Shown: positions 52,458-63,307, numbered from the stretch's first letter. The stretch is 64,000 nucleotides of DNA from Maribacter algicola (GCF_003933245.1 NZ_QUSX01000001.1:248001-312000), one strand, 5' to 3'. Program-made: numbers and translations. The notes: a model not told the origin generated them from the sequence alone.

Positions 52458-53585
52458 TTAAACTTCTGTGGATTGTTTTGATGTTTTCTCAATCAACTTG
52501 AAAAAATCATCAAAAAGATAGTCCGCATCATGGGGTCCAGGGCTGGCTTCCGGGTGATATTGTACGGAAAAGACGTCCTTGTTTTTCATACGGATTCCGG
52601 CCACGGTTTGATCATTTAAATGCACATGGGTAATTTCTAAATCCTGATTGGCCTCCGTTTCCTCCCGGTTGATCGCAAATCCATGGTTTTGCGAGGTAAT
52701 TTCCCCCTTCCCGGTTAGTAAATTCAAGATGGGATGGTTGATACCCCTATGACCATTATGCATCTTATATGTAGAAACTCCATTGGCCAATGCGATGACC
52801 TGGTGGCCCAAACAGATCCCAAACAGAGGTTTGTCCGTTTTTATGATCTCCTTGGCAACTTGAATCGCTTCGCTTAAAGGTTCCGGGTCACCAGGACCGT
52901 TTGAAATAAAATAGGCATCCGGATTCCAATTAGACATTTTAGAAAAAGTGGTGTTGTACGGAAATACTTTAATGTATGCGCCTCGTTTTTCTAAATTCCG
53001 AAGTATATTTCTCTTTATTCCAATATCCAAAGCCGCGATTTTGATTGGCGCAGAAGCATCTCCAAAAAAATATGGTTCTTTGGTAGAAACTTTTGAGGCC
53101 AGTTCCAAGCCTTCCATACTAGGGACTTTTTCCAGTTGCTTTTTTAACTCGGGAATATTATCCACTTCAGTAGAAATCACAGCGTTCATCGCACCATTGT
53201 CGCGGATATAACTGACCAACGCCCTTGTATCCACATCTGAGATCGCAAATAGGTTGTTCTTATCCAAAAATTCCTTTAGGCTTGCATCGGCCAAGGGACG
53301 GGAATATTCATAGCTAAAGTTTCTACATATCAATCCGGCAATTTTTATTGTTTCGGATTCCACCTCATCGGAGTTTGTTCCGTAATTTCCAATATGGGCA
53401 TTGGTTGTCACCATTAGTTGCCCAAAATAAGAGGGGTCTGTAAAAATTTCCTGATATCCTGTCATACCGGTATTGAAACAGACTTCCCCGAAAGCGGTTC
53501 CATCTTTGTCTCCTACGGATTTTCCATAAAAAATGGTCCCGTCGGCTAATAAAATTAAAGCTTTCTTTTTGGCTTGATACTTCAT
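52458..53585 (-). CDS. carA: Carbamoyl-phosphate synthase small subunit
   Basis: CarA is the glutaminase subunit that feeds ammonia to CarB for arginine and pyrimidine synthesis. The 375-residue protein has the N-terminal CarA domain (GEVCFNTGMTGYQEIFTDPSY) and the class I amidotransferase domain, with the nucleophile Cys in FGICLGHQ and the His/Glu pair in QYHPEASPGPHD. It lies past the ribosomal terminator, so it is separately or read-through transcribed. carB is not in the window. Confidence 0.96.
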   Translation of the reverse strand: MKYQAKKKALILLADGTIFYGKSVGDKDGTAFGEVCFNTGMTGYQEIFTDPSYFGQLMVTTNAHIGNYGTNSDEVESETIKIAGLICRNFSYEYSRPLADASLKEFLDKNNLFAISDVDTRALVSYIRDNGAMNAVISTEVDNIPELKKQLEKVPSMEGLELASKVSTKEPYFFGDASAPIKIAALDIGIKRNILRNLEKRGAYIKVFPYNTTFSKMSNWNPDAYFISNGPGDPEPLSEAIQVAKEIIKTDKPLFGICLGHQVIALANGVSTYKMHNGHRGINHPILNLLTGKGEITSQNHGFAINREETEANQDLEITHVHLNDQTVAGIRMKNKDVFSVQYHPEASPGPHDADYLFDDFFKLIEKTSKQSTEV

Positions 53586-53626
53586 GCTATTCCTTTACTT
53601 TTTATCCGTTCACAAAAAAACATAAA

Positions 53627-53655
53627 AAAAGGATAGGCTGTAAGGCCTATCCTTT
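53627..53655 (-). terminator. Rho-independent terminator of the alpha operon
   Basis: AAAAGGATAGG/CCTATCCTTTT (11 bp) is followed on the minus strand by a T run. It lies 27 bp past the rplQ stop and about 42 bp before carA. Confidence 0.85.
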
Positions 53656-53681
53656 TATAATTATCAATTTTTATTGACATT

Positions 53682-54269
53682 TTACTCTTTTGAATCATCC
53701 TCCTTTTTAACCTCGGCTTCAGGTTGTGATTCATTCTCCGGTTTTGCCTCAACTTCTGGAGCGGCTTCTTCGGCAACTGGTTGCGTAACTTCAGTTTCAT
53801 CAGCTTTTACAGCTTCAGAACCAGAACTTTTACCACCTCTTCTACTTCTTCTAGTTGACTTTTTCTTAGGTTTACCAGCGTTGTAAAGTTCATTGAAATC
53901 TACCAACTCGATCATGGCCATATCCGCGTTATCCCCCAATCTGTTTCCTAGTTTGATAATCCTTGTGTAACCACCGGGTCTATCCGCTACTTTTTCGGAT
54001 ACTACACTGAAAAGTTCGTTTACGGCATATTTATCGCGAAGGTTTTTGAATACGATACGCCTATTGTGGGTACCCTTTTCAGCAGTTTGATTGTTTTCAG
54101 CCTTGGACTTTGTGATCAAGGGCTCCACAAACTGCTTCAAGGCCTTCGCCTTGGCTACGGTTGTATTAATTCGCTTATGCTCGATCAAAGAACAAGCCAT
54201 ATTTGCCAACATAGCCTTTCTATGGGCAGATTTTCTTCCTAAATGGTTAACTTTTTTTCCGTGTCTCAT
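53682..54269 (-). CDS. rplQ: 50S ribosomal protein L17 with acidic C-terminal extension
   Basis: Residues 1 to about 130 are a normal L17 ([29 protein letters not shown]). They are followed by a basic linker (about 133-147) and a tail of some 45 residues rich in Glu, Ala, Lys and Pro (152-195). Similar tails are known in Bacteroidota; the function of the tail is unknown. It is the last gene of the ribosomal operon. Confidence 0.95.
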   Translation of the reverse strand: MRHGKKVNHLGRKSAHRKAMLANMACSLIEHKRINTTVAKAKALKQFVEPLITKSKAENNQTAEKGTHNRRIVFKNLRDKYAVNELFSVVSEKVADRPGGYTRIIKLGNRLGDNADMAMIELVDFNELYNAGKPKKKSTRRSRRGGKSSGSEAVKADETEVTQPVAEEAAPEVEAKPENESQPEAEVKKEDDSKE

Positions 54270-54343
54270 GTTATTACAGTATCATCTTGCTACCAAATCC
54301 CAATCCCTATCGTTTTGAGGGAGGGAGAGCAAAATATGATTAA

Positions 54344-55336
54344 TTAATCCTTATCTAATTTATATTTTGATAAATCCATTCCAAAGCTTAGACCTTTGTT
54401 GATTACCAACTCCTCTAGCTCCGTCAAGGATTTTTTTCCGAAGTTTCTGAACTTCATCAAATCATTCTTGTTGAAGGAAACCAAATCCCCCAAAGTATCT
54501 ACCTCCGCAGCCTTTAAACAGTTCAAGGCACGTACCGATAGATCCATATCTACCAATTTAGTCTTCAACAATTGTCTCATATGCAGCGATTCCTCATCAT
54601 AGGTCTCTGTTTGAGCGATTTCATCCGCTTCAAGCGTAATACGCTCATCGGAGAATAACATGAAATGATGTATCAAGACCTTGGCTGCTTCGGTCAAAGC
54701 GTCCTTAGGATGAATGGAACCATCAGATACGATTTCGAAAACCAATTTTTCATAGTCGGTCTTTTGTTCCACACGATAGTTCTCAATGCTATATTTTACA
54801 TTCTTGATCGGTGTAAATATAGAATCCACAGCTATCGTTCCTATTGGTGCCCCTGATTTCTTATTTTCCTCTGCCGGAACATATCCCCTACCTTTATCTA
54901 TGGTAATTTCCATATTGATGCTGATCTTGGGATCCATATTGCAAATTACTAAGTCTGGATTCAGCACTTGATAACCTGAAATGAATTTTTGGAAATCCCC
55001 AGCCGTCAACTGTTCTTTTCCACTTACTGAAATTGATACAACTTCAGCTTCCGAATCTTCTATTTGCTTCTTGAAACGGACTTGTTTCAAGTTCAGGATA
55101 ATTTCGGTTACATCCTCTACAACACCCGAAATAACGGAGAACTCGTGTTCTACTTTATCAATCCTCACGGATGTAATGGCATGGCCTTCCAAGGAAGAAA
55201 GCAACACCCTTCTAAGTGCATTCCCAACAGTTAATCCATAACCAGGCTCCAAAGGACGAAATTCGAATTTTCCTTCGAAGTCTGAGGAATCGATCATTAT
55301 TACTTTATCGGGTTTCTGAAAATTAAATAATGCCAT
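54344..55336 (-). CDS. rpoA: RNA polymerase alpha subunit
   Basis: RpoA is the assembly platform of RNA polymerase. It has 330 residues: N-terminal dimerisation domains ([30 protein letters not shown]), a linker, and the C-terminal DNA- and activator-binding domain from about 245 ([47 protein letters not shown]). It lies in the usual place between rpsD and rplQ. Confidence 0.97.
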   Translation of the reverse strand: MALFNFQKPDKVIMIDSSDFEGKFEFRPLEPGYGLTVGNALRRVLLSSLEGHAITSVRIDKVEHEFSVISGVVEDVTEIILNLKQVRFKKQIEDSEAEVVSISVSGKEQLTAGDFQKFISGYQVLNPDLVICNMDPKISINMEITIDKGRGYVPAEENKKSGAPIGTIAVDSIFTPIKNVKYSIENYRVEQKTDYEKLVFEIVSDGSIHPKDALTEAAKVLIHHFMLFSDERITLEADEIAQTETYDEESLHMRQLLKTKLVDMDLSVRALNCLKAAEVDTLGDLVSFNKNDLMKFRNFGKKSLTELEELVINKGLSFGMDLSKYKLDKD

Positions 55337-55355
55337 AATTGGATCAGTGTTGTTT

Positions 55356-55961
55356 TTATTTAGAATAAAGCTCGACGATTAATTGTTCTTTGATGTTTTC
55401 AGGAATCTGAAGTCTTTCAGGAACGGAAACAAATGTTCCCTCCTTCTTCTCACTGTTCCAAGTTATCCATTCGTAAACACTACTGTTTGCCGAAAGGGAA
55501 TCTTGAATGCTCTGTAAAGACTTGGATTTTTCCCTAACACCCACAACGTCACCTGCTTTTAATGTATAGGAAGGGATATTTACAATATCTCCATTAACCG
55601 TAATATGTCTGTGGGAAACCAGTTGTCTTGCGCCACTTCTAGATGGGGAAATTCCCATTCTAAACACCACGTTGTCCAAGCGGCTTTCGCACAATTGCAA
55701 AAGGATCTCGCCCGTAACCCCCTCTTTCCTCTTAGCGGTGGCGAAAAGGTTTCTAAATTGCTTTTCAAGTATACCGTAGGTATATTTTGCTTTTTGTTTT
55801 TCCATCAACTGAACGGAGTACTCAGACTGTTTTCCTCTACGTCTGTTACTTCCATGTTGTCCTGGAGGGTAATTTTTCTTTTCAAAGGACTTGTCGTCCC
55901 CGAATATCGCCTCACCAAATTTACGGGCGATTTTTGATTTAGGTCCTGTGTATCTTGCCAT
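55356..55961 (-). CDS. rpsD: 30S ribosomal protein S4
   Basis: This is a 201-residue S4 with the S4 RNA-binding domain ([32 protein letters not shown]). Its N-terminus ([23 protein letters not shown]) lacks the Zn-binding Cys set. S4 nucleates 16S assembly and represses the alpha operon in E. coli; such control is not visible here. Confidence 0.96.
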   Translation of the reverse strand: MARYTGPKSKIARKFGEAIFGDDKSFEKKNYPPGQHGSNRRRGKQSEYSVQLMEKQKAKYTYGILEKQFRNLFATAKRKEGVTGEILLQLCESRLDNVVFRMGISPSRSGARQLVSHRHITVNGDIVNIPSYTLKAGDVVGVREKSKSLQSIQDSLSANSSVYEWITWNSEKKEGTFVSVPERLQIPENIKEQLIVELYSK

Positions 55962-56054
55962 TTTCTAAAATTATGAAGGTGGGATTATGAATTAAGGCTT
56001 ATCCTTCGATAATCGTAATTACACCTTCGGTGAAATTTATTTATAGTTTTTCGA

Positions 56055-56447
56055 TTAAACCCTTCTTCTTTTTGGAGGCCTACATCCATTGTGTGGCATT
56101 GGCGTAACGTCGATAATTTCAGTTACTTCGATTCCTGAATTGTGTATGGAACGTATAGCGGATTCCCTTCCATTTCCAGGACCCTTAACATATACCTTCA
56201 CTTTACGCAAACCTGCTTCATGTGCAACTTTTGAACAATCTTCAGCCGCAACCTGAGCCGCATATGGGGTATTCTTCTTGGAACCCCTAAATCCCAATTT
56301 ACCTGCTGATGACCAAGAAATAACATCACCTTTCTTATTCGTCAAAGAAATGATAATATTATTGAATGAAGCATTTATGTGTGCCTCTCCCACGGAATCA
56401 ACAATAACTTTACGCTTTTTAACTACTTTCGTATTTGCCTTTGCCAT
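56055..56447 (-). CDS. rpsK: 30S ribosomal protein S11
   Basis: This is a 130-residue S11 ([42 protein letters not shown]; ending CRPPKRRRV). It is preceded in the transcript by a 111-bp gap that holds a heptad repeat. Confidence 0.96.
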   Translation of the reverse strand: MAKANTKVVKKRKVIVDSVGEAHINASFNNIIISLTNKKGDVISWSSAGKLGFRGSKKNTPYAAQVAAEDCSKVAHEAGLRKVKVYVKGPGNGRESAIRSIHNSGIEVTEIIDVTPMPHNGCRPPKRRRV

Positions 56448-56453
56448 ATTAAA

Positions 56454-56481
56454 TTTTAGTTTCTAGTTGTTAGTTTTTAGT
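56454..56481. repeat. Heptanucleotide array (NNNTAGT)x4 between rpsM and rpsK
   Basis: TTTTAGT, TTCTAGT, TGTTAGT and TTTTAGT follow each other without gaps. The register matches TAGTNNN, as in the arrays at 36.9 kb. It lies in the 111-bp gap between rpsM and rpsK, where ribosomal genes are normally tightly packed. Confidence 0.7.
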
Positions 56482-56558
56482 TATTGGAATCCTAGACTTT
56501 TACATTTCAAACAGATTCTTCTAACGTCTAAATACTAATGACTACTATTCTATTTTTA

Positions 56559-56933
56559 TTATTTAGTAGCTTTCTTCTTGTTAGCAACTGTTTTTCTCTT
56601 ACCTTTTCTTGTCCTAGAGTTATTCTTGGTACGTTGTCCTCTTAATGGCAAGCCAGACCTATGACGTATACCTCTGTAACATCCAATATCCATTAATCGC
56701 TTAATATTCAACTGAATTTCTGAACGTAACTCACCTTCAATTGTATAGAAAGAAACGGCTTCCCTAATACGACCTATTTCATCATCGTTCCAGTCAGAAA
56801 CCTTTGTATCCTCACTAACTTGGGCCTTCTCCAAAATTTCCTTGGCCCTGCTTCTTCCTATTCCGTAAATATAGGTCAAGGCGATTACGCCCCTCTTTTG
56901 TTTTGGTATATCTATACCCGCGATTCTTGCCAT
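56559..56933 (-). CDS. rpsM: 30S ribosomal protein S13
   Basis: This is a 124-residue S13 ([53 protein letters not shown]) located between rpmJ and rpsK as usual. The gene ends upstream of the heptad array. Confidence 0.96.
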   Translation of the reverse strand: MARIAGIDIPKQKRGVIALTYIYGIGRSRAKEILEKAQVSEDTKVSDWNDDEIGRIREAVSFYTIEGELRSEIQLNIKRLMDIGCYRGIRHRSGLPLRGQRTKNNSRTRKGKRKTVANKKKATK

Positions 56934-56935
56934 AA

Positions 56936-57052
56936 CTACCCTTGTCTTTGTTTAAATCTAGGATTCTTTTTGTTGATTACGTACAATCTGCCTTTTCTGC
57001 GAACGATTTTGCAGTCGGCGCTTCTCTTTTTTACTGATGCTCTTACTTTCAT
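56936..57052 (-). CDS. rpmJ: 50S ribosomal protein L36, zinc-less form
   Basis: The 38-residue frame starts at 57052 ([21 protein letters not shown]) and ends FKQRQG. It is too short for standard ORF listing but is unmistakable. Of the four zinc ligands of classic L36 only C14 remains (S11, N27 and F33 replace the others), so it is the C-minus form. Confidence 0.93.
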   Translation of the reverse strand: MKVRASVKKRSADCKIVRRKGRLYVINKKNPRFKQRQG

Positions 57053-57145
57053 GTGTTAATCTTTATTCTCTCTATTGTCACATGTAACCTCCTTTAACCA
57101 AGCCTAAAATGGAGCTAAGCAAATAGTAGGTTTCATCTTACTATC

Positions 57146-57361
57146 TTAGTATCTATAAGTAATTCTTGCTTTACTAAGGTCGTACGGACTCATTTCCAAT
57201 TTAACCTTGTCTCCAGGCAACAACTTTATATAATGCATGCGCATCTTACCTGAAATATGCGCCGTAACTACATGTCCATTTTCCAATTCCACCCTGAACA
57301 TTGCATTAGACAATGCTTCAATAATGGATCCATCTTGTTCTATCGCTGCTTGTTTAGCCAT
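57146..57361 (-). CDS. infA: Translation initiation factor IF-1
   Basis: This is the 71-residue OB-fold IF-1 ([52 protein letters not shown]), placed between secY and rpmJ. Confidence 0.96.
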   Translation of the reverse strand: MAKQAAIEQDGSIIEALSNAMFRVELENGHVVTAHISGKMRMHYIKLLPGDKVKLEMSPYDLSKARITYRY

Positions 57362-57364
57362 AAA

Positions 57365-58708
57365 CTATGCTACTTTTCTATTTTTTCCGGTTTTCATCAA
57401 TCCGTCATAATGCCTATTCAAAAGATACGAATTCACCTGTTGTACAGTATCAATTGCCACACCTACCATAATCAATAAAGAGGTACCACCGTAAAAAAGT
57501 GCCCATCCAGCCTGTACATCCAATAATTTCACCACAATTGCCGGTAAAACGGCCAGCAAAGCTAAAAATATAGATCCAGGTAACGTAATTAAAGACATTA
57601 TTTTATCCAAATAATCGCCAGTTTCCTTTCCAGGTCTAATTCCTGGAATAAAACCGCCACTACGTTTCAAATCATCTGCCATCTTATTCGTAGGTACGGT
57701 AATAGCTGTATAGAAATAGGTAAATATGATAATAAGGAAGGCGAACAATAAATTATAGGCCCATCCAAAAATATCGGCAAATTGAACTTGCATCCACTGA
57801 CCAAACGACGTATCGTCAAAAGATTGACCTATCAAACCAGGAACGAACATAATAGCCTGAGCGAAAATAATGGGCATTACTCCTGAGGCATTAAGCTTCA
57901 AGGGAATATATTGCCTAGCTCCCATGACATTTTTTTCATATCCGCCTGAAGCCGTTCTTCTGGCATACTGCACCGGTATTTGTCGCGTTGCCATAACCAA
58001 CAGAACACTGGCCAAAATTACAAGGAACCATACGATTACCTCAATTAGTATGAACATTAATCCTCCATTATTGTTGGTAGTCCTTGAAACGAATTCCTGG
58101 ACAAATGACTGTGGCATGGTTGCTATAATGCCTATCATAATCAATAATGAGATACCATTACCAATACCTTTATCCGTAATCTTTTCTCCCAACCACATAG
58201 CGAATACACAGCCCGATACCAATATGATTACCGCTGGTATCATAAAGTCCAGTCCCTTTCCAAGTACAAAAGCAGTATCAGGAACACCAAATGCCCCTAA
58301 ACCGTAAAGGTAAGCAGGAGCTTGAACAATACAAATACCAATGGTCAACCAGCGCGTAATTTGATTGATTGTCTTCCTTCCACTTTCTCCCTCCTTTTGC
58401 AATTTTTGCAGGTAAGGTATTGCAATACCCATTAATTGGACAACGATTGAGGCCGATATATATGGCATGATGCCCAATGCGAATATGGAAGCATTGGCGA
58501 AAGCCCCTCCCGTAAATGCATTTAAAAGCCCAAAAATACCTTGGTCCGTACCATCAGCCAATCCACCCAACTGTGTGGAATCTATACCAGGAAGAACAAT
58601 TTGACAACCAAATCTATAAACCAATAGAAGGCCTAGAGTAATAATAATTCTATTCCTAAGCTCTTCTATCTTCCAAATATTGGATATTGTATCGATAAAT
58701 TTCTTCAT
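57365..58708 (-). CDS. secY: Preprotein translocase subunit SecY
   Basis: This is the channel subunit of the Sec translocon, 447 residues with ten transmembrane helices. SecY signatures are seen in YRFGCQIVLPGID, SIVVQLMGIAIPYLQKL and GISLLIMIGIIATMP, with the cytoplasmic loop RRTASGGYEKNVMGARQYIPLKLNASGVMPIIFAQA. It lies in the spc operon directly after rplO; no adk or map gene follows before infA. Confidence 0.96.
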   Translation of the reverse strand: MKKFIDTISNIWKIEELRNRIIITLGLLLVYRFGCQIVLPGIDSTQLGGLADGTDQGIFGLLNAFTGGAFANASIFALGIMPYISASIVVQLMGIAIPYLQKLQKEGESGRKTINQITRWLTIGICIVQAPAYLYGLGAFGVPDTAFVLGKGLDFMIPAVIILVSGCVFAMWLGEKITDKGIGNGISLLIMIGIIATMPQSFVQEFVSRTTNNNGGLMFILIEVIVWFLVILASVLLVMATRQIPVQYARRTASGGYEKNVMGARQYIPLKLNASGVMPIIFAQAIMFVPGLIGQSFDDTSFGQWMQVQFADIFGWAYNLLFAFLIIIFTYFYTAITVPTNKMADDLKRSGGFIPGIRPGKETGDYLDKIMSLITLPGSIFLALLAVLPAIVVKLLDVQAGWALFYGGTSLLIMVGVAIDTVQQVNSYLLNRHYDGLMKTGKNRKVA

Positions 58709-58722
58709 GTTCCCGCTTATAC

Positions 58723-59175
58723 TTATAAACTTATTGCTTCACCACCTGCAGCTTCAATAGCAGCTTTTGCCGAAGCAGTAAATTTATGTACAGATACTTT
58801 AAGGGCAGTTTTTATTTCGCCACCTCCTAAAATCTTAACCAAATCGTTTTTACCCACCGCACCTATCTCCACCAGGGTATCAAAGGAAACTGTATCCTTA
58901 ATTACTTTGGCATCTACAAGCTCCTGCAATTTATTAAGGTTAATTCCTTTATATTCCTTTCTGTTAATATTGGTAAAACCAAACTTGGGAACTCGTCTCT
59001 GCAATGGCATTTGTCCTCCTTCAAATCCGATTTTCTTTGAGTAACCAGATCTAGATTTTGCACCCTTATGCCCTCTTGCAGCAGTGCCTCCCTTTCCAGA
59101 GCCTTGTCCTCTACCTAAACGTTTACCATCCCTATTTACGGAACCTTCTGCAGGTTTTAGATTACTTAAGTTCAT
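58723..59175 (-). CDS. rplO: 50S ribosomal protein L15
   Basis: This is a 150-residue L15 (MNLSNLKPAEGSVNRDGKRLGRGQGSGKGGTAARGHKGAKSRSG; GFEGGQMPLQRRVPKFGF). Confidence 0.96.
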   Translation of the reverse strand: MNLSNLKPAEGSVNRDGKRLGRGQGSGKGGTAARGHKGAKSRSGYSKKIGFEGGQMPLQRRVPKFGFTNINRKEYKGINLNKLQELVDAKVIKDTVSFDTLVEIGAVGKNDLVKILGGGEIKTALKVSVHKFTASAKAAIEAAGGEAISL

Positions 59176-59186
59176 TATATAGATAT

Positions 59187-59366
59187 TTAAGCTTCTTCAG
59201 TTGAAACTAAATGTTTAACTTTATTTATCATTCCAAGAATATTAGGTGTTGCATCATGCTCAACAACCTGTCCTATTCTTTTTAGTCCAAGAGCCGCCAA
59301 AGTCCTTTTCTGGTTCTGAGGTTTTTTAATACCGCTCTTCACTTGTTTTACTTTAATCTTTGCCAT
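59187..59366 (-). CDS. rpmD: 50S ribosomal protein L30
   Basis: The 59-residue frame starts at 59366 (MAKIKVKQVKSGIKKPQNQKRTLAALGLKRIGQVV) and ends with TAA at 59187. It is below common length cutoffs but is the expected L30 between rpsE and rplO. Confidence 0.94.
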   Translation of the reverse strand: MAKIKVKQVKSGIKKPQNQKRTLAALGLKRIGQVVEHDATPNILGMINKVKHLVSTEEA

Positions 59367-59377
59367 AATAAACTCTC

Positions 59378-59902
59378 TTAACCTTTAAATACCTTCTCCA
59401 AGGAAATACCTCGTTGTTCTGAAATTGTCTTGGCGTCCCTTAATTGCAATAAAGCGTCAAATGTTGCCTTTACCACATTATGAGGGTTTGAAGACCCTTG
59501 AGATTTAGATAATACATCATGTACACCAACGGCTTCCAATACGGCTCTTACAGCGCCACCGGCAATTACTCCGGTACCATGCGAAGCTGGCTGTATATAA
59601 ACACGTGCTCCACCATATTTACCCTTTTGTTCATGTGGTAAGGTACCTTTGTTCAGTGGAATGCGAATCAAGTTCTTTTTTCCGTCTTCGATTGCCTTTG
59701 CGATTGCCGTTGCAACTTCTTTAGATTTTCCAAGACCGTGACCTACAACACCATTCTCATCACCAACAACTACTATAGCAGAAAAACCAAATGCCCTACC
59801 ACCTTTCGTAACTTTGGTAACACGCTGAACGCCTACCAATCTATCTTTTAAATCTAAACCTCCTGGTTTGACTGTTTCTACGTTTTTGTACTTTTGGAAC
59901 AT
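59378..59902 (-). CDS. rpsE: 30S ribosomal protein S5
   Basis: This is a 174-residue S5 with the double-stranded-RNA-binding S5 domain ([43 protein letters not shown]) and the C-terminal domain ([36 protein letters not shown]). Confidence 0.96.
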   Translation of the reverse strand: MFQKYKNVETVKPGGLDLKDRLVGVQRVTKVTKGGRAFGFSAIVVVGDENGVVGHGLGKSKEVATAIAKAIEDGKKNLIRIPLNKGTLPHEQKGKYGGARVYIQPASHGTGVIAGGAVRAVLEAVGVHDVLSKSQGSSNPHNVVKATFDALLQLRDAKTISEQRGISLEKVFKG

Positions 59903-59911
59903 ACCTTTTAT

Positions 59912-60268
59912 TTAGAATTTTAAACCTGCTTCCCTTGCACCATCGGCCAAGGACTTTACCCTACCATGGTAGAGATTTCCACCCCTATCAAATGCAACCT
60001 TTTCTATGCCGGCAGCCTTTGACTTTTCTGCTATAGCCTTTCCTACCAAAGCGGCAATTTCGGTCTTGTTTCCCTTTTTGGATGCTATATCCTTATCCCT
60101 TGAGGAAGCAGCCGCCAAAGTAACTCCTTTTTCATCGTCTATCAATTGTGCATAGATTTCACTGTTACTTCTAAAAACAGACAATCTTGGCCTTTCGGCG
60201 GTTCCATTGGAAACCTTACGGATTCTCCTTCGAATTCTATACTTTCTTTGTGTTTTTGATAATCCCAT
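59912..60268 (-). CDS. rplR: 50S ribosomal protein L18
   Basis: This is a 118-residue L18 that binds 5S rRNA ([48 protein letters not shown]). Confidence 0.96.
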   Translation of the reverse strand: MGLSKTQRKYRIRRRIRKVSNGTAERPRLSVFRSNSEIYAQLIDDEKGVTLAAASSRDKDIASKKGNKTEIAALVGKAIAEKSKAAGIEKVAFDRGGNLYHGRVKSLADGAREAGLKF

Positions 60269-60278
60269 AATACTTTTA

Positions 60279-60821
60279 TTAAGCCGATTTACCTGCTTTT
60301 CTTCTTAATTGTTCACCAACAAATTTGACCCCTTTTCCTTTGTAAGGTTCAGGCTTACGGAAGGATCTAATCTTTGCCGCTATGTGCCCAACCAACTGCT
60401 TGTCGTGAGAAGTTAATTTAACTATAGGGTTCTTTCCTTTTTCCGAAATTGTTTCGACCTTAACCTCCGGGGCTAGATCAAAAACGATATTATGCGAAAA
60501 ACCTAAGGCCAAATCCAGTTTTTGACCTTGATTACTGGCACGGTAACCTACACCTACCAATTCCAACTCCTTGGTCCACCCTTGGGAAACCCCTTTGACC
60601 ATATTCAATATCAAAGCTCGGTAAAGACCGTGTTTTGCTTTATGCTCCTTAGAATCAGATGGTCTTGTTACCCAAGCCTGCCCGTCTTCTATTTTAACTT
60701 CGACACCAGAGAAATCTTGGGTCAATTCTCCCAACTTACCTTTTACGGTAATTTCGTTGTCCTTGACCTCTATCGTTACTCCTTCTGGAATCGCTATCGG
60801 ATTATTTCCTATTCTAGACAT
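60279..60821 (-). CDS. rplF: 50S ribosomal protein L6
   Basis: This is a 180-residue L6 with its two repeated domains ([57 protein letters not shown]). Confidence 0.96.
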   Translation of the reverse strand: MSRIGNNPIAIPEGVTIEVKDNEITVKGKLGELTQDFSGVEVKIEDGQAWVTRPSDSKEHKAKHGLYRALILNMVKGVSQGWTKELELVGVGYRASNQGQKLDLALGFSHNIVFDLAPEVKVETISEKGKNPIVKLTSHDKQLVGHIAAKIRSFRKPEPYKGKGVKFVGEQLRRKAGKSA

Positions 60822-60841
60822 CTTCTAACTCTTTAATTCTA

Positions 60842-61240
60842 TTAATATACGTAGCATAAAACCTCACCACCAACATTCTCGGCCTTGGCTTGCTTACTTG
60901 TCATGACACCATGCGACGTTGAGACAATTGCAATACCCAATCCATTAAGGACCCTTGGCAAATTATCGTTGGAGGAGTATTTTCTTAAACCAGGCTTACT
61001 GATACGTTGTATCTTTTTTATTACAGGTTCCTTCGTCACCTTATCATATTTCAAGGCAATTTTAATGGTACCTTGAACTTTGTCCTCCTCAAACTTGTAA
61101 CTTAAAATATACCCTTGATCGAATAATATTTTAGTAATTTCCTTTTTTAGATTGGACGCTGGGATTTCAACAACCCTGTGCCCTGCCCTACTTGCGTTCC
61201 TAACTCTCGTTAAATAATCTGCTATAGTATCTGTTACCAT
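60842..61240 (-). CDS. rpsH: 30S ribosomal protein S8
   Basis: This is a 132-residue S8 ([63 protein letters not shown]). Confidence 0.96.
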   Translation of the reverse strand: MVTDTIADYLTRVRNASRAGHRVVEIPASNLKKEITKILFDQGYILSYKFEEDKVQGTIKIALKYDKVTKEPVIKKIQRISKPGLRKYSSNDNLPRVLNGLGIAIVSTSHGVMTSKQAKAENVGGEVLCYVY

Positions 61241-61308
61241 TTATATATAATTCGGTGACGGTTTTTAGCTTCATGCTAAACCTGAAACCAGTTATTAATC
61301 CTATTATT

Positions 61309-61578
61309 CTACCAGCTGGCCTTTTTAACACCGGGTATCAAACCTTGGTTTGCCATTTCCCTGAACATTACCCGAGAGATTCCAAAAGTCCTCATATAAC
61401 CTTTTGGTCTTCCAGTTAACTTGCATCTATTGTGCATACGTACTGGAGAGGCATTTTTTGGCAATTTCTGTAATGCTTCATAATCGCCAGCTTCCTTTAG
61501 AGCTTTGCGTTTTTCAGCATATTTAGCTACAGTCTTCGCCCTTTTTCTCTCGCGGGCCTTCATTGATTCTTTAGCCAT
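61309..61578 (-). CDS. rpsN: 30S ribosomal protein S14 (C-minus type)
   Basis: This is an 89-residue S14 ([58 protein letters not shown]). It has a single Cys and therefore lacks the CxxC zinc knuckle of the short form. Confidence 0.95.
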   Translation of the reverse strand: MAKESMKARERKRAKTVAKYAEKRKALKEAGDYEALQKLPKNASPVRMHNRCKLTGRPKGYMRTFGISRVMFREMANQGLIPGVKKASW

Positions 61579-61579
61579 T

Positions 61580-62131
61580 CTAGTTCTTTTTAAAAGGTAA
61601 TCCTAATTCTGTTAATAATGATTTTGCTTCCTTGTCCGTTTCGGCAGAGGTAACAAATGTCACATCCATCCCGTTAATTCTATTGATTTTATCAATATTG
61701 ATCTCCGGGAAGATAATCTGTTCCGTAATTCCTAGGTTATAATTACCGCGTCCATCAAAACCGGTAGCTTTGATACCTTGAAAATCTCGAACCCTAGGAA
61801 GCGCGGAAGTAACCAACCTATCCAAAAATTCGTACATACGATCTCCACGTAATGTAACCTTGGCACCAATTGGCATTCCTTTTCTTAGTTTAAAAGCAGC
61901 AACGTCCTTCTTAGAAATTGTTGCAACCGCCTTTTGACCTGTAATCATAGTCATCTCATCAACAGCATGGTCAATGAGCTTTTTATCGGCAACAGCGGCA
62001 CCAACACCCCTACTTACCACAATTTTTTCCAATTTTGGAACTTGCATTACGTTTTTGTAACCAAATTCTTCGGTCAAGGCCGCTATAACACGGTCCTTAT
62101 ATTCTTTCTTTAATCTTGCAACGTAAGCCAT
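61580..62131 (-). CDS. rplE: 50S ribosomal protein L5
   Basis: This is a 183-residue L5 ([49 protein letters not shown]-equivalent [27 protein letters not shown]), placed between rplX and rpsN. Confidence 0.96.
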   Translation of the reverse strand: MAYVARLKKEYKDRVIAALTEEFGYKNVMQVPKLEKIVVSRGVGAAVADKKLIDHAVDEMTMITGQKAVATISKKDVAAFKLRKGMPIGAKVTLRGDRMYEFLDRLVTSALPRVRDFQGIKATGFDGRGNYNLGITEQIIFPEINIDKINRINGMDVTFVTSAETDKEAKSLLTELGLPFKKN

Positions 62132-62133
62132 AA

Positions 62134-62448
62134 CTAAATTACTTCATTTGATTTCTTGGAAACCCTAACTTTTTTTCCATCTCTAACCTCGAAACCCACT
62201 CTTGTGGTCTCACCGGATTTTGAGTCGATCAATGATAGGTTGGAAATGTGAATTAAAGCTTCCTTTTTCACGATTCCACCCTGAGGGTTTTGAGCACTAG
62301 GCTTCTCATGTTTGGAAACAACATTGACACCCTCTACAATCGCTTTATTTTTTTCAAGATTTACGGACATTACTTTTCCTTCGGAACCTTTATGGTCTCC
62401 AGAAACAACCCTTACCGTATCTCCTGTTTTTATCTTTAACTTCTTCAT
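62134..62448 (-). CDS. rplX: 50S ribosomal protein L24
   Basis: This is a 104-residue L24 with the KOW motif ([25 protein letters not shown]) and [14 protein letters not shown]. Confidence 0.96.
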   Translation of the reverse strand: MKKLKIKTGDTVRVVSGDHKGSEGKVMSVNLEKNKAIVEGVNVVSKHEKPSAQNPQGGIVKKEALIHISNLSLIDSKSGETTRVGFEVRDGKKVRVSKKSNEVI

Positions 62449-62460
62449 CTTATCAACTAA

Positions 62461-62829
62461 TTATAGTACCTCAGGGGCCAATGAAACAATTTTCATGAAC
62501 TGCTTATCCCTAAGCTCTCTTGCTACAGGACCAAAAACACGTGTACCGCGCATTTCTCCAGCAGGGTTCAATAACACACATGCGTTGTCATCGAAACGGA
62601 TATAAGAACCATCAGGTCTTCTAACCTCCTTTTTGGTCCTTACTACCACAGCAGTGGAGACAGCACCCTTCTTGATACCTCCATTTGGAGTAGCTTCCTT
62701 TACAGTAACTACTATCTTGTCACCTATAGAAGCATATCTCCTCTTTGTACCACCAAGAACACGGATAGTCAAAACTTCCTTGGCTCCGGTATTATCTGCA
62801 ACCTTTAATCTAGATTCTTGCTGTAACAT
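62461..62829 (-). CDS. rplN: 50S ribosomal protein L14
   Basis: This is a 122-residue L14 ([74 protein letters not shown]). Confidence 0.97.
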   Translation of the reverse strand: MLQQESRLKVADNTGAKEVLTIRVLGGTKRRYASIGDKIVVTVKEATPNGGIKKGAVSTAVVVRTKKEVRRPDGSYIRFDDNACVLLNPAGEMRGTRVFGPVARELRDKQFMKIVSLAPEVL

Positions 62830-62832
62830 AAC

Positions 62833-63090
62833 TTATTTGGCTCTTTCTAAGATTTCTACTAACCTCCAACACTTGGTCTTGCTCATAGGACGTGTCTCCA
62901 TAATCTTTACGGTATCACCGATATTACAATCGTTCTTTTCGTCGTGGGCAACATATTTTTTTGTTTTCAAAACGAACTTACCGTACATAGGGTGTTTTAC
63001 TCTCTTAACCTCAGAAACAACAATGGACTTTTCCATTTTGTCACTGGTTACAACCCCAATTCTTTCCTTTCTTAAGTTTCTTTTTTCCAT
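62833..63090 (-). CDS. rpsQ: 30S ribosomal protein S17
   Basis: This is an 85-residue S17 ([70 protein letters not shown]). Confidence 0.96.
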   Translation of the reverse strand: MEKRNLRKERIGVVTSDKMEKSIVVSEVKRVKHPMYGKFVLKTKKYVAHDEKNDCNIGDTVKIMETRPMSKTKCWRLVEILERAK

Positions 63091-63103
63091 AAAGCAGAAC
63101 CAA

Positions 63104-63295
63104 TTATTGGTTTTCCCTTTTAGTTAATTCAGTAGCCAATCTTGCAACCGTTCTTCTCACCTTTCTGATCTGAAGAGGGTTTTCCAATGGAGTCACAAAA
63201 TGAGCCATTTTTAAATCTGCATGCTGCTTCTTATACTCTGCAAGTTTTTCCGTAAGTCCATCAACAGACAATTCCTTAATTTCCTGATTTTTCAT
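63104..63295 (-). CDS. rpmC: 50S ribosomal protein L29
   Basis: This is a 63-residue L29 ([48 protein letters not shown]), a two-helix protein at the exit tunnel. Confidence 0.95.
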   Translation of the reverse strand: MKNQEIKELSVDGLTEKLAEYKKQHADLKMAHFVTPLENPLQIRKVRRTVARLATELTKRENQ

Positions 63296-63307
63296 AATTT
63301 CCTACGA

